Counted from the stretch's first letter, positions 52,801 to 62,602 are shown. The stretch is 64,000 nt of DNA from Asparagopsis taxiformis (GCA_030407315.1 JALQPE010000386.1:1-64000), one strand, 5' to 3'. Program-made: numbers and translations. The notes: a model not told the origin generated them from the letters alone.

Positions 52801-53295
52801 ATAGTGAATCGCATTCAGAAACTGAGAAAGAAGTCTCATCTAAAGCCAGAAGATCAGATTGAAATTTTCATAGAGACAGAGGATGATGGATTGCGCTCTG
52901 TTATCTCGAACAAAGTGGAAGTATTCCGAGATGCTCTGAGCGGTTCAGTCCCCTTGATGATTGCTGAGAAATCAGCGAGCAGCGTTGTGATCGCGCATGA
53001 AAGTGTTGAATCTATTGGTGATGCCAACCTTGCAGTGTGTCTTACTACTGCTGGCCTCTGCCCAAGTGTATCCCGTATTTGTGAAATTGTTGGCGACAAG
53101 GTGGCTGTGAAAATTGTGACGGATTATGTTCGATGCCGATCTGCGGAATGTCTTGTATCAACGGGAGATGGTATGGAAGAAACTATTAATATTAACATCA
53201 AGGTAGATAACGAGCCGCTGAGCTGTTCACTTGTAATAGGAAAGCACGTGTTTTACTCTTCGTTTGATCGAGTTGCAGCGGGAGCGCCGCTGTAG
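49816..53295 (+). CDS. IARS: Isoleucyl-tRNA synthetase, cytosolic
   Basis: 1159 residues, intronless, close to the usual size of the eukaryotic cytosolic enzyme. Charges tRNA-Ile with isoleucine. Class I motifs are HYGH at residues 57-60 (in PHYGHLLAG) and KMSKR at 609-613 (in DGKKMSKRLKNYPDP). Also seen are the eukaryote/archaea-type opening YDGPPFATGMP, the editing-domain block MLAWTTTPWTLPSN, WRSETPLIQRAVPSWF and FDCWFESGSMPYSSVHYPF. The C-terminal about 300 residues (LKQPLKEATI onward) form the tRNA-binding extension. No targeting peptide precedes MSIFGELPDRVSFP, supporting a cytosolic role. The start is the first ATG after a stop in frame. Confidence 0.98.
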   Translation: MSIFGELPDRVSFPDSEEQVLQHWQNIDAFHTANKLSEGRPIYSFYDGPPFATGMPHYGHLLAGTIKDTVTRFAYQTGHHVPRRFGWDCHGLPIEFEIEKQLGIKSREDVMKLGIANYNAECRKIVMRFAKEWENVVTRIGRWIDFENDYKTLDTSFMESIWWVFKTLYEKGLVYRGFRVMPYSTGCTTPLSNFESGLNYKDVNDPAVTVSFPIIDSDIPASMLAWTTTPWTLPSNLALCVHPQLTYVYVQDEKSDNVYVLAESRLVQLYKNPKKNKGFQILRKVKGTELAGLKYEPLFNYFAKDFKERAFRVLVDDYVTDSDGTGIVHQAPAFGEDDYRVCTTNNIVDLEEGLPCPVDADGRFEQPVADFVGMGVKEADKHIILHLKEIGRLVKNDSLNHRYPFCWRSETPLIQRAVPSWFVRVTDIKDRLLANNDQTRWVPDFVQHNRFGSWLENARDWNISRNRYWGTPLPIWTSEKTGERLVVGSVKELEELSGQTGITDLHRDSIDDIEIVSPKTGEVLRRIPEVFDCWFESGSMPYSSVHYPFNEKNVSQFPQTFPADFIAEGLDQTRGWFYTLMVLSTALFDKPAFKNCVVNGLVLAEDGKKMSKRLKNYPDPSHVLDTYGADALRLYLINSPVVRAEPLRFREDGVRDVIKDVMLPWFNALRFLTQNVRSLSNSSGIPVTIEDATKYSAHKNQMDLWIESALGSLIVHVHEEMNAYRLYTVVPKLLSFVNSLTDWYVRLNRPRLKGAGSEEEQRAALGTLAQVLLSLSQLMGPFAPFFSEYTYQVLRPLVPESLRADSVHFLMLPAIDSTWIDKSFEMAIEQMKMVIELGRVGREHKELALKQPLKEATIIHRDEKVINAIKSLEDYVASELNVREVKYSLDESEYVLLKADADGRVLGKKLGKSFKVVHKAVRALSPERVLQLEDCGEIEIEGHVLTTADVKITRDLRDQYKTSGDLQVEASSTGLLIALNTVRDDDLIDEGLAREIVNRIQKLRKKSHLKPEDQIEIFIETEDDGLRSVISNKVEVFRDALSGSVPLMIAEKSASSVVIAHESVESIGDANLAVCLTTAGLCPSVSRICEIVGDKVAVKIVTDYVRCRSAECLVSTGDGMEETININIKVDNEPLSCSLVIGKHVFYSSFDRVAAGAPL

Positions 53296-53572
53296 TTGAG
53301 CAGCTAACTTTGCAGTAAAAGCCCGCATTCCCTTCCTGTCGCTGTAGTCTTTATAACGAGATGAAAACTATGAGATAGTTTTATCCTTCGAGTGAATGAA
53401 GACTGTTAAAAGCTTCCAGGCTGTCGAATGTGAGATTGCACCGAGATTTGCGTTGTGAAAATTGAAAAAATCGATGTGTAGTGACGCTCGCGCGGATTAA
53501 AGTAGTGGAATCACCCTTAGTCCAGAATTGCGACCTCTCTATTAGACTCACGATCTGTTGCAAGATTAAGTC

Positions 53573-54433
53573 ATGGACAAGACAAACATAGTAGAAATCA
53601 GAAGACAAGAGCCGTATAGTTCGCATACAGCGGCAGTAAGGGGCCGAAAGGTTTGGATCAGCGGTGCTGCAAACGGCCTCGGCTTTCTATTCGCGAAAGC
53701 ACTTGTGTGTAATGGCTGCTCGTCACTGGCGATCGCTGACATCTGCACACCTGAGATAGGAGAAGCTGCGGCTAGAAAGCTTGCGGAAGTGGCCTCACTA
53801 CCAGACGCATCTGTAATTTTTTTTCAGTGCGACGTTCGTGATAAGCATCGTGTAGCAGAAACAATGCGGCTTGCAGCCGAAGAATTTTGTGGTTTGGACA
53901 CAGTGGTGAATAATGCAGGCTTTGCCAATGAGGCCAAACTGGAAGAAACGATCGCCATAAACCTGACAGCACTAATCACGGCTACGGAAGCTGCATTGTA
54001 TCGCCTAGTGTTGGAACAATCAAGGCCAAGCCACGATGATGTCGTAATTGTGAATATAGGTTCAGCAGGCGGTGTTTTTAATATTCCAATAGCACCGTAT
54101 TATTGCGCATCAAAACATGGTGTTGTCGGTTACACGAAAAGTATGCGAGACAAGTGCGCTGGGAATCAGGTGCGGATAAATTGCTTTTGCCCGGGCTGGG
54201 TCAATGTTGGCATGGGATCATCTGCGTCGAAGAACAGCAGTAGTACCAAATTCACAGGAATATTGGATGAGAAGACCTTGATGTTTACGTTTCTGGAATT
54301 GTTTAGACGCACAGACCTCTACGGAGAAGCGGTGTATATATCTGAGGTGTCCGGCGCGCGAATAAGTAAAGCCGACATATCCATCAAGCTCGATGATTGG
54401 CATCATCGAAATAGCATTGTTGGTAAATTGTGA
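53573..54433 (+). CDS. Short-chain dehydrogenase, 15-hydroxyprostaglandin dehydrogenase-like
   Basis: 286 residues. Classical SDR: the cofactor motif SGAANGLG at residues 30-37, acidic Asp near 56-57 (IADICTP) suggesting NAD preference, NNAG at 113-116, catalytic Ser164, Tyr177 and Lys181 (YYCASK), and PGWV after them. The layout, with the early VWISGAANGLG and a PGWVNVGM turn, is close to 15-hydroxyprostaglandin dehydrogenases, which oxidise hydroxylated fatty-acid derivatives. That would fit oxylipin metabolism in red algae, but substrate cannot be told from sequence. An AATAAA follows the stop (about 54441). Confidence 0.85.
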   Translation: MDKTNIVEIRRQEPYSSHTAAVRGRKVWISGAANGLGFLFAKALVCNGCSSLAIADICTPEIGEAAARKLAEVASLPDASVIFFQCDVRDKHRVAETMRLAAEEFCGLDTVVNNAGFANEAKLEETIAINLTALITATEAALYRLVLEQSRPSHDDVVIVNIGSAGGVFNIPIAPYYCASKHGVVGYTKSMRDKCAGNQVRINCFCPGWVNVGMGSSASKNSSSTKFTGILDEKTLMFTFLELFRRTDLYGEAVYISEVSGARISKADISIKLDDWHHRNSIVGKL

Positions 54434-54587
54434 AAAACAATAAAATTTGCAGGTCTACTAGTCGCACGACGTCCATGCTCAGTCGGGTACAGGGCAACTC
54501 ATATCTACTTGCGTCGATGTCGCTGCTGCCGTTCCAGCTTCTGCGATAGACGTGCCAATTGCTCCGCATTCCTTCGATCCCATCGCC

Positions 54588-55625
54588 ATGTCCACCGAAG
54601 GTAACGACCTCAACGCGTCGTTGCGGGCTGCCATGAACACCCGCGATGATCTAATAGAGATTGACTTGCTCAGTGACGATCACTTGCGTACCGTAGCGCC
54701 TGACATTGTGGCCGACAAAGAAAGAAGCCAATCTCTCTTCAACCTGAGGGATCTTCAGAAGGAGCACGATGAAATCTTTTCAGATTACTTCAGAGAAAAG
54801 CAGGAATTGGAGGAGAGGTACGAGAAGCGTTTCTCCCCAATATTCGTCAAGCGCAAGGAAGTGCTCGATAAATCAAAGCTCGACGACTTTTGGTTCAAGG
54901 TGTTTGAGAATTGTGAAGTTTTGCGTGAAAACATCACGGAGAAAGATGCGCTCGCTCTCAGTTATCTCATTGACGTCAGCTGTGACACTGTCACAAAAGA
55001 AAAATTTGTAGACGGTCCACATGCATTACCAGTCGGTTCATTTACTATCAGACTCAAATTTAGAGATAATCCGTTTTTCGAGAACGATGTGCTCAGCAAA
55101 ACCTATATTATGGAGGAGGATGACTTTGAAGAGCTTGCAGAGGCTAGAGGATGCAAGGTGCTGTGGAAACCAGGCAAAGATCTAACCGTCCGTACTCTTC
55201 GTAAGAAAACTAAGAATGGTCGCATTCTTGTCAAGCAACAGCCAACTGATTCGTTCTTCAACTTTTTTAATCCCCCTCAAGGCCTCGTCGATACTGACGG
55301 AGAAGTAGATCCCTCTCTTCAAGAAGAGCTTGAAGACGTTATGGATGCTGACTACGAGCTTGGCCAATGTATTCGGGCTGATCTTATTCCTCGCGCCCTT
55401 CTGTACTACCTCAATTTGGCTGAAACAGAGGCAGACGATGACGATGACGAAGTGGAACAGGAAAGGGAAGAAGACGATGACGAGGATGAAGAGGAGGATG
55501 ATAGAGATGATAACGATGAAGATGAGGCCTCCTCGAATGGTGACGATGACAGTACAACGAGGCCGAATGGTGCAGTGCAACTACCACCCGCTGCCAAAAC
55601 ACCAGAGGAATGCAAACAGCAATAG
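54588..55625 (+). CDS. NAP/SET family histone chaperone
   Basis: The start at 54588 (CGCCATGTCC, MSTEGNDLN) is chosen; an in-frame ATG 36 bases upstream would add a poor leader. About 345 residues. The long dimerisation helix (LFNLRDLQKEHDEIFSDYFR, then EERYEKRFSPIFVKRKEVLD) is followed by the NAP fold with FWFKVFENCEVL, FTIRLKFRDNPFFEN and DSFFNFFNPP, and a very acidic C-terminus (runs of Asp/Glu near 55430-55540). These proteins carry histones H3-H4 or H2A-H2B and act in nucleosome assembly between cytoplasm and nucleus. The FFNFFNPP block is diagnostic. Intronless. Confidence 0.95.
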   Translation: MSTEGNDLNASLRAAMNTRDDLIEIDLLSDDHLRTVAPDIVADKERSQSLFNLRDLQKEHDEIFSDYFREKQELEERYEKRFSPIFVKRKEVLDKSKLDDFWFKVFENCEVLRENITEKDALALSYLIDVSCDTVTKEKFVDGPHALPVGSFTIRLKFRDNPFFENDVLSKTYIMEEDDFEELAEARGCKVLWKPGKDLTVRTLRKKTKNGRILVKQQPTDSFFNFFNPPQGLVDTDGEVDPSLQEELEDVMDADYELGQCIRADLIPRALLYYLNLAETEADDDDDEVEQEREEDDDEDEEEDDRDDNDEDEASSNGDDDSTTRPNGAVQLPPAAKTPEECKQQ

Positions 55626-56010
55626 CTGTGAGCAACTGTACTACATTTGTAACGCTAGAAACCCAGGCGGATATGGCAACTCACGTTTGTTTCGTGCTAG
55701 GGACTACGAGATGGAAGCTCCCCGTACCAGAGAGCAACTAAGAATTGTCGTCCTCGCAGAATGGCACGCGAAGTGCGTACAATCCTTCGCAGTATTAGAA
55801 TAGCAGAAGCCTGAAATGCCATAAAGTGACGAGGAATTGATTGCTCTCTCATAGGGCTTTGTCTACCCCGTCGACAAGTCCCAGCCTACTCCTTAGATGT
55901 GATACCCCCGTTACAATTCGTTTCTCAAAACGATCATAATATCGTCGCAAAATAGAAATCCTCTGCGAATTCCCTTCCTCACTTTTGATCCCACTACTAG
56001 CGCCAAAAGC
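55626..56010. other. Intergenic region
   Basis: 385 bp between the NAP gene and the methyltransferase gene. Presumably holds a 3' untranslated region and a promoter. No distinct element recognised. Confidence 0.5.
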
Positions 56011-56877
56011 ATGTCAAAGCATGATGGACCTGCGACCTGTAGCGTTCGTCTACGAGTGTACTATGAATTTGAGAAGCCGCGAAATGGGAGAGAGGTTATA
56101 TTAGAGAATGCTGTGTCGACGGAGAACCAACCTGTCTGCAAGGCGTTTGACATTTGGCAAGCAATACAGGCTCTTCTTGATTCAGATCGATTCGTTCCAC
56201 ATGTGTACCAAGAGACTGCAGATTGTTTCGTTCAAATTCAAAATAGCAGTGACCAACTAATAACAGCTGAAGTACCAAGTGAACAGGGACAATTGCACCG
56301 TATTGACGTCAAGCTAGTTTCTCGAACTGATTCCGGTCGCGCCAGTGGGAATTTAGCACAGAGGATTGTGTGCGATTCGTCCCTGACTTGTTTGACAGGT
56401 AGCTGGTTTGGTATCGGCATTGTTCGCGGAAAAACAGCGAGTAACCATGGATCCTTGTGGCGCTCTGCACTGCAGTTTGGTGCAGCGATGACATTTACGA
56501 TTGGCAAACGGTATGAAAAGAAGATCGAGGGCAGCGCAGACATTTACAAGACGTATCGACAAATCCCATGTCTTGCTTATGAAAACGTGGGTAACTTCAT
56601 GGCATCTGTGCCTGTGGACACCCAAATTGTAGCAGTAGAGTATGGTGGTACGAATCTGACTGAGTTCAAACATCCAAAACGTGCTTTATATGTCCTGGGC
56701 AGTGAAGATATGGGAATTCCACCCGCTCTGGTTCAATTTGCACACGCCCATGTCTCAATTCCAACTGCAGAGGGAAGACCAAGTAGCTTGAATGTAGCAG
56801 CAGCTGGTGCAGTAATCATGTATGACCGTCAACTCAAGGAAATCCAGGCGAAACAGGCAGCCAAACTGCATGAATGA
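56011..56877 (+). CDS. TrmH/SpoU-family RNA 2'-O-ribose methyltransferase
   Basis: 288 residues. The first 130 are not recognised (an N-terminal substrate domain with VRLRVYYEFEKPRNGREV). From about residue 135 the SPOUT fold appears: GIVRGKTASNHGSLWRSALQ (the N-x-G-x-x-x-R-S motif 1), FGAAMTFTIGKR, VAVEYGGTNLTEF, ALYVLGSEDMGIP (motif 2, about 225-237) and SLNVAAAGAVIMYDR (motif 3, from about 259). These make the knotted SAM-binding site. The family methylates ribose in tRNA or rRNA. Which RNA, and whether nuclear or organellar, is unclear; no obvious targeting peptide. Intronless. Confidence 0.9.
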   Translation: MSKHDGPATCSVRLRVYYEFEKPRNGREVILENAVSTENQPVCKAFDIWQAIQALLDSDRFVPHVYQETADCFVQIQNSSDQLITAEVPSEQGQLHRIDVKLVSRTDSGRASGNLAQRIVCDSSLTCLTGSWFGIGIVRGKTASNHGSLWRSALQFGAAMTFTIGKRYEKKIEGSADIYKTYRQIPCLAYENVGNFMASVPVDTQIVAVEYGGTNLTEFKHPKRALYVLGSEDMGIPPALVQFAHAHVSIPTAEGRPSSLNVAAAGAVIMYDRQLKEIQAKQAAKLHE

Positions 56878-57046
56878 GATGCTGGTTTTCTCTAGCGACA
56901 AGCTACCATCTGTACCAGTGGTCACAGGTTCTCTCTGATATGCCATTACCATATCAATCCGTTCGCGGAACATTCAGGGCTTTGAACATTTAAATCTTGA
57001 GTAACTCAGGTATGAAATCTCCTCTCTGCAACGCAGATCTTAACCA

Positions 57047-58306
57047 TCAACTCTCGCAGAATAATTCGGGGGCAGGCATCTCAAAGTGAGGTAGAGCTGA
57101 ATCGATAAACCACAACGGAATGTGGGATGTTTGACCTGTGCCAAGAATAAGCGGATACAGTTGTTGGACTTGGCTTAAACGTTCCCTCTTCAGAGCACCC
57201 TCCTTATCTCGCCGTTTGCCGTTGATTTCACTCCCTTCTAGGAATGCAGCGAACGCCCTCAACGTTCTGCAGAACATATCAGCGGACGACACAGTAAATG
57301 CTTTCTTCTCCCACACTGCCTCAAATCGCTCTTCAACATTTCTAAAGAGGCCTTCTGCCTCGATAATTTGCCCTCGAAGTGCATATAGTTGAGCTAACCC
57401 AAGCAGAGATTCACTTTTATCGAGGGCATTACCGAGTGAATCCGCAGTACGCAAGGCACGGGTCAAAAAGTCCTCTGCTTGTTTGAGGCTATCTTTGTTA
57501 TGGGAGTCCCTGATACGAAGCTGCTGTGCTGCTGCACATAAAGCCTCAACCATGTCGAAGTCGTTCTTGTTATCCCAACGAATGAGTAAAGCTTTGATTT
57601 GATCAATGGCATTTGTGTCCTGCTGTTTTGATTGCCCAACTGGCTCTAGAAGAGCAAGGAAAAAGCGTGCGTATCCGGGAATATCCAGTTCACCAGATTC
57701 AATATCTAGATCTGTAGGCATGGCAGTCAAAGCGGATAGCATTACGTGCTGATGTTTGGAGCCTTTCTGACGAGCAAGGGCAGAGAAGAGGGAAGATGCC
57801 ATTCGGAGATTTGGAGAAACGGCCAATTGTTCAGCTTGGGCTGCTGCTGCCTGGGCAGCTAATTGTGCTTCGGCAGAAGGTACACGTAGACATGCTAAGG
57901 CGAGCGAATTATAGGCCATTGCGACTAATGCATGGCTTGCAGTATCGTCAGAGGTATTGTCATCTACGAGTGCAGATATAGTTTCAATACGATGGAGCCG
58001 TTCATTCGGTACATCGCCAATGGCATGATAATGACGCGAGAGACAGCCATGGACGACAGCCTCGAAATTTTTTCCCATAGAGGGACGAGAGTTGGAGGGA
58101 TCTGACGGATTTTGGAGGCCTTTGACAATTTGAAGTAGACGATGAAGTAAAGTGCTGGCTACTTGAGCATCGCGCGTTTTAGTGGCTTCCTTGAGTTCGT
58201 CAAAAGAGGCGACTGCCATGGCAGCGGACTGGATGCGCGGGGTCGTTGCCAGAGAATGGGACGCCGAAAGCGTAGAAAGCGAACGTGAAGACAGGAATCG
58301 AAGCAT
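57047..58306 (-). CDS. Predicted mitochondrial helical-repeat (TPR-like) protein
   Basis: The reading frame opens at 58330; the second Met (58306) gives MLRFLSSRSLSTLSASHSLA, an Arg/Ser-rich amphipathic presequence with no acidic residues, so I choose it. About 419 residues. The rest is nearly all helix with alternating small and hydrophobic positions, e.g. LVAMAYNSLALACLRVPSAE, KQAEDFLTRALRTADSLGNA and SLLGLAQLYALRGQIIEAEG; the last is a good TPR unit. No family beyond TPR-like is recognised. Convergent with the methyltransferase gene and divergent from the EF-hand gene. Intronless. Confidence 0.75.
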   Translation of the reverse strand: MLRFLSSRSLSTLSASHSLATTPRIQSAAMAVASFDELKEATKTRDAQVASTLLHRLLQIVKGLQNPSDPSNSRPSMGKNFEAVVHGCLSRHYHAIGDVPNERLHRIETISALVDDNTSDDTASHALVAMAYNSLALACLRVPSAEAQLAAQAAAAQAEQLAVSPNLRMASSLFSALARQKGSKHQHVMLSALTAMPTDLDIESGELDIPGYARFFLALLEPVGQSKQQDTNAIDQIKALLIRWDNKNDFDMVEALCAAAQQLRIRDSHNKDSLKQAEDFLTRALRTADSLGNALDKSESLLGLAQLYALRGQIIEAEGLFRNVEERFEAVWEKKAFTVSSADMFCRTLRAFAAFLEGSEINGKRRDKEGALKRERLSQVQQLYPLILGTGQTSHIPLWFIDSALPHFEMPAPELFCES

Positions 58307-58864
58307 AATGGTATTGGTCGAAGATGTCAACTCGACGACGATGCAAGGGCGTCAGATTTACTTGTCAACAGAAGAGTGTTGTGCCTCCACTCAATGAGCA
58401 ATAACAGCTTGTCACAGATATGTTGACAGGAGGAACTCGGTGGAAAGGGATTTCATTGAAAATGTCATTCCACCGCCAAAATTAAATGATGAGAGGGTTG
58501 GAACACTGTAATGCGGCAACAATGAATTGAACGGAATGTGTAAACAGGGATGCAGTCTGGTCAACTCCAACAGGATGAGGCTGGAGAAAATATAGGATAT
58601 TCTTACGTTGTGTGTTGACAGAAATAAGTCAACAGCAAAATAGTGTCTCGTTCACTATTGCAACGTGGGAACAAGCTGCGGTGCTACAGCGTGGCATAAT
58701 ATGGTCCATCATCAACTGGATGACTCGCGATTTTTGCAAACCTTGTTGCTGCATCAGCGACGTTCTCCTTCGTTCTAGCGATACTGTCAAACATTTAGCA
58801 TTTACATCTCTTCTCGCTTCATTTTCCGCTTGCAAACGACCACAGCACTCCGCGCCGCACCACC
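58307..58864. promoter_or_regulatory. Divergent intergenic region
   Basis: 558 bp between the minus-strand TPR-like gene and the plus-strand EF-hand gene, expected to hold both promoters. No convincing TATA box or repeats; frames in it lack domains. Confidence 0.4.
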
Positions 58865-59707
58865 ATGTCTAACTACTACCCGCAGCATAACGCCGCGCCA
58901 CCGTCGCAGCCCTCTTATACAAACTCCCCCTATCCACCGCCTGCGTACGGAGCGCCCCCACCACCATCACAGCCGCCACCTTACGACGCCCGCTACGCAC
59001 CCCCGCAGCCATCTTCGTCAACCATGTACAACCAAACGCCATCCGCTGCCTATTCGCAGCAGAATCACCCCTATCCACAATCGTATTCGGAAACTTCCTA
59101 CTCCAATCCTCCCTATGCGCACCAGCCGCAGCACCCGCCCGCAACGTACCCATCCACACAACCGCCGCCGCAAGCAGCCTTTTCAACGCCAAACACGCAG
59201 AGAATGCCATATTCTGCGCAACCGTCACTCTCGCACATGCCGTCGTACAACTCGGCGCCGCCGCTGCCGCAGCAGGGGGGCAGCGCATACGGCATGCAAT
59301 ACGCGCCACCGCCACCGCATCAACCGCCGCCTCCCTCACATACGCCGTACGGCATGCCGCAGTATCCGCCGAATGCCGGACCGCCACAGTACAGTCAACC
59401 GATGCACAGCGCAGGTCCGTACGGGCATATGCCAAGCGCTTCACCGTACCCCATCGGCAGTCCCCATTGGTGTCAAGCTACGGCGCAGGACGCGCGCGCT
59501 GCATTTATTCAAGCCGATCGTGATGCGAGCGGGTATTTAGACGTTCAAGAGTTTGTCAATGTGATTCGAAATCTGGTCGGCGGCTTGGTAACGTATCAAG
59601 AAGCTCTACAATATTTCGCGAAGTGTGATTCAGATCAGAATGGGCGAATAGGAATGAACGAGTTTGAACGGTTGTATGTGGACGAAATTGCACGAAGAAT
59701 GTACTAA
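58865..59707 (+). CDS. Proline-rich EF-hand protein 1 (penta-EF-hand/peflin-like)
   Basis: 280 residues. Residues 1-200 are a Pro/Tyr/Ser/Gln-rich low-complexity region with repeated PYPP, QPP and AYGAPPP motifs. The C-terminal 80 residues hold two EF-hands: FIQADRDASGYLDVQEF with ligands DRDASGYLDVQE, and CDSDQNGRIGMNEFE. The two are linked by a long helix (NVIRNLVGGLVTYQEALQYF). This layout is that of peflin and ALG-2-related calcium sensors, but only two hands are convincing instead of five. It probably changes shape or binding on calcium signals. The downstream gene at 60486 is a paralogue. A polyadenylation-like AATAAA is at about 59896. Confidence 0.9.
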   Translation: MSNYYPQHNAAPPSQPSYTNSPYPPPAYGAPPPPSQPPPYDARYAPPQPSSSTMYNQTPSAAYSQQNHPYPQSYSETSYSNPPYAHQPQHPPATYPSTQPPPQAAFSTPNTQRMPYSAQPSLSHMPSYNSAPPLPQQGGSAYGMQYAPPPPHQPPPPSHTPYGMPQYPPNAGPPQYSQPMHSAGPYGHMPSASPYPIGSPHWCQATAQDARAAFIQADRDASGYLDVQEFVNVIRNLVGGLVTYQEALQYFAKCDSDQNGRIGMNEFERLYVDEIARRMY

Positions 59708-60485
59708 AATAGTTTCACACTCGCTCGTCAAACTATCAGCTTAGAATTTTCTCCGACTCTGCCACTGCGATGCAATGCATGGAGCGCATGAACACGAGGA
59801 AACTGGAGTTTTGACCGATTCTTCATTTCTTGTTCTACTCTACTACCAGTACTTTGGGTTAGTCGTGCCCATGCTTTGCACAAGTTGGGTGTACAATAAA
59901 AACTTGCGCTGCTCACGTTACAACATGGATGAATATAGTGCAAGCGATCTCGCTCATCGTTGGTAAATAAGTTTGTGTACATACAACGACATAACGATTA
60001 GTTAGTCAACGCACTTACAATCAGCGCGTCGTGGGCAACGAGGGAAGAACTAACAGTTGAATAATAGTTTTACATCACAGGTTAACACTGGCGTTGACGC
60101 AAATTGGTTTGCGACGGCATTGCTGTCTGTAAAATCAACTTTCCAAATTTCATTGGTTCAAATTTTGACACGTTGTACTGAATGACAGCCAAATTTAAAA
60201 CATTTTAAAATATTCACTTTTCAACTTTCGCTCTATTTTCCAACTAGACAACACCGCCTGTCAACCGCATCCAGCCATGCCCTGTTGACACTCAATGCAC
60301 GTCAACAATTCCTATTTTATTAAACTTACATGTTGGCAATGAGTGTTGTGCATACTCATTGGTGAGCCGCTCAACCCTATATGAGCAGCGCTCCACTTCT
60401 ACTCGGTCTGACTGCGTCATCATCTCAGGCTCCTGATCATTCCAAACCCATCGCTACCGTCCCAACACACTTTCAACAAATCTCA
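59708..60485. other. Intergenic region between EF-hand paralogues
   Basis: About 780 bp. It includes the 3' end of the first EF-hand gene (AATAAA near 59896) and the promoter of the second. A 63-codon frame at 59775-59966 overlaps the presumed 3' untranslated region and is not called. Confidence 0.5.
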
Positions 60486-61175
60486 ATGTCCGGTTATCGC
60501 GGCCAGCCGCCTCCTTTCGGTACACCAAACTATCCAACCTACCAGCCAACACATCCGCAACCTCGCTCTCGACCAGACCAAGCGCAACCACCTGTACAGT
60601 TTCAACCCACCGCACCATACCAATCCTACTCTCAGCAGTATTCGCCGCAACAAACGCCACAACAGCAATATGCAGTTCCCGCTGGAGCTTATGGTCCGGG
60701 TCAGACCCAAGGATACGTTCCGTACGTGCAGCAGCATGCAAACTTTTCGAGACAACCACCGTTCAACCCTGATGTCAGAGGCATGGAGTACCACGCCTTT
60801 TCAAATCAACAGCCTTCGCAGCCCATAAAATACCAAACTCAAGAAACCACGCCACCCATGATGCCCCAGTCCAGTGCCCCAATGTATTGGCATCGCGAAG
60901 AGCATAATCCACAGATACCAATACCCCAGCAGCCACCTTTCAATGAAGCTGCTTCCAGAGCTGCAGCTAGCAGCACATTTGAGAGATTCGATCAAGATAA
61001 TAGTGGTTACTTGGATTTGCAAGAATTTATGGATGCCCTGCGTTCCCTCCATGTAGCTATTAACTATCATGATGCCTTGGAATGTTTCGCAAGGTATGAT
61101 GCCAATGAAGATGGCAGAATAGGAAAACAAGAATTTGTCACCGTCTATGTGGAGATGAAAAGGAGAGAAGTTTGA
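60486..61175 (+). CDS. Proline-rich EF-hand protein 2, paralogue of the 58865 gene
   Basis: An in-frame ATG at 60381 exists, but the ATG at 60486 gives MSGYRGQPPPFGTPNYP, which resembles the paralogue's MSNYYPQHNAAPP start; I choose it, giving 229 residues. A Pro/Gln/Tyr-rich N-terminal part (about 145 residues) is followed by two EF-hands: FERFDQDNSGYLDLQEFMDA and YDANEDGRIGKQEFV, with the linking helix NYHDALECFARY. Ligand positions are complete in both. The C-terminus ends EMKRREV. Same strand as and adjacent to its paralogue, so it arose by tandem duplication; the low-complexity part has diverged far more than the hands. Confidence 0.9.
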   Translation: MSGYRGQPPPFGTPNYPTYQPTHPQPRSRPDQAQPPVQFQPTAPYQSYSQQYSPQQTPQQQYAVPAGAYGPGQTQGYVPYVQQHANFSRQPPFNPDVRGMEYHAFSNQQPSQPIKYQTQETTPPMMPQSSAPMYWHREEHNPQIPIPQQPPFNEAASRAAASSTFERFDQDNSGYLDLQEFMDALRSLHVAINYHDALECFARYDANEDGRIGKQEFVTVYVEMKRREV

Positions 61176-62602
61176 TTTATTTTCTTGTCGCAGAAACATG
61201 AACAATTTACCCCATAGCAGCATTTCGACGGCACAAACATTGACATATAGAGTGCACAGGCCGTTATTGTCGCATTATATGCTGGTCTTGGACGTTTTAG
61301 ATTTCGTGTAAACTAGATCAAGAGTCACTGGTATCCTTCTTTATCAGTGTAGAGCAGTTTTGGTACTACAGCACTCAACGTTGTTCACATAGTTTATTTC
61401 AAGCGCTATTGTAATGGATCTGAATATTCCTGTGACATGAATATATGTGTATATATCACAGCACTATGGCCACATGAGGGAGTCGTTAAGCGTATAATTA
61501 GCGTGATGTCCCCTTGCCTGCTCGCCCGATCCCACAACAACAATAAGAAAAACAGACATGACATGGATATAACCCGAATAACTGCAACTCACCGTTACTA
61601 TTCGAGATGGAAAGTGAAGAATATGATATTTCACCAGAGGGGCATGACGTAATCGTTCCAGCCCACAAAAGAGTTGGATACAACTGTAGTTGAAGTATAC
61701 TCGAAGGCAGTTGTACTTAAAAGTAATGCTGAGCTCCTAAAGACAATAATGAAACCAACAATGACAGTATTTCAAAGCACAAATCAATGAATTAGAAACG
61801 CTTTCTATCTAAAGCCGAGAAAAAACAGGTGACGGTTTTGGATGTAACGCCTCCGTCAATTCTCGGTAAGTATACTGCAATCTCCGAGCATGGCATATGT
61901 CTAACAATGCTATGAGTAGTTGAAAAATGTAACGTTTTCAAGTCTATCTGTACTTATATATGACCTAGATCAGAACGAAGTATTGGCAATGTAACATATA
62001 CCAAGGGTACTCTGTTGTCAGTGCTGTTCAACTGACGATGAATAGCTTTCCACCGAAGGCGATTGACATTTGATTTTGATTCGGAAGGAGAAATAGTCGC
62101 ACACTCTGGCATAGCTGACATGAAGTCGAAAAACAGGAAAGGAGATATATAATTTTGGCACCAAAATGGGTATGTACGATAATGCTCATCCATGCTGGAG
62201 CGTCATTCCAGCAAGGAATCCAGGCATCATCCAATTGGAAAGTTATTCGGGTGCAAATTGTACAGCGATTGGATATACCGCGTTTTTATGCATGTCATTT
62301 GATTTGAATTCACCTTGCTGCCGTTTGCATCGGTAACGTCAAACGGCTTGCTTCCATTGTGGCCACTTCTCCACCGGCTTGAATCTTTTCACTGTTGTAT
62401 TCCATGACAAGGGCAGGTTGGAGTCCATGCCGCCATTTTAAAAGAACATTTCTCCGATGTTGCATACATCCTTTGTACTCTTCGCCTTGTTGATTGCGAA
62501 GCATACATATTCGTTCCGCCACATCACATCTTGACAATCTGCTTTCACGTTTACATACATTCTTGACAACAGCTCTATAATGGACCATATTACACCTTTT
62601 CA
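61176..62602. other. Intergenic region, no gene recognised
   Basis: 1.4 kb between the second EF-hand gene and the peroxin-11 gene (converging). It must include both 3' untranslated regions. A minus-strand frame at 61954-62193 (ECATISPSESKSNVNRLRWK) and a frame at 62310-62750 partly overlapping the peroxin gene show no domain and look incidental. Confidence 0.5.
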
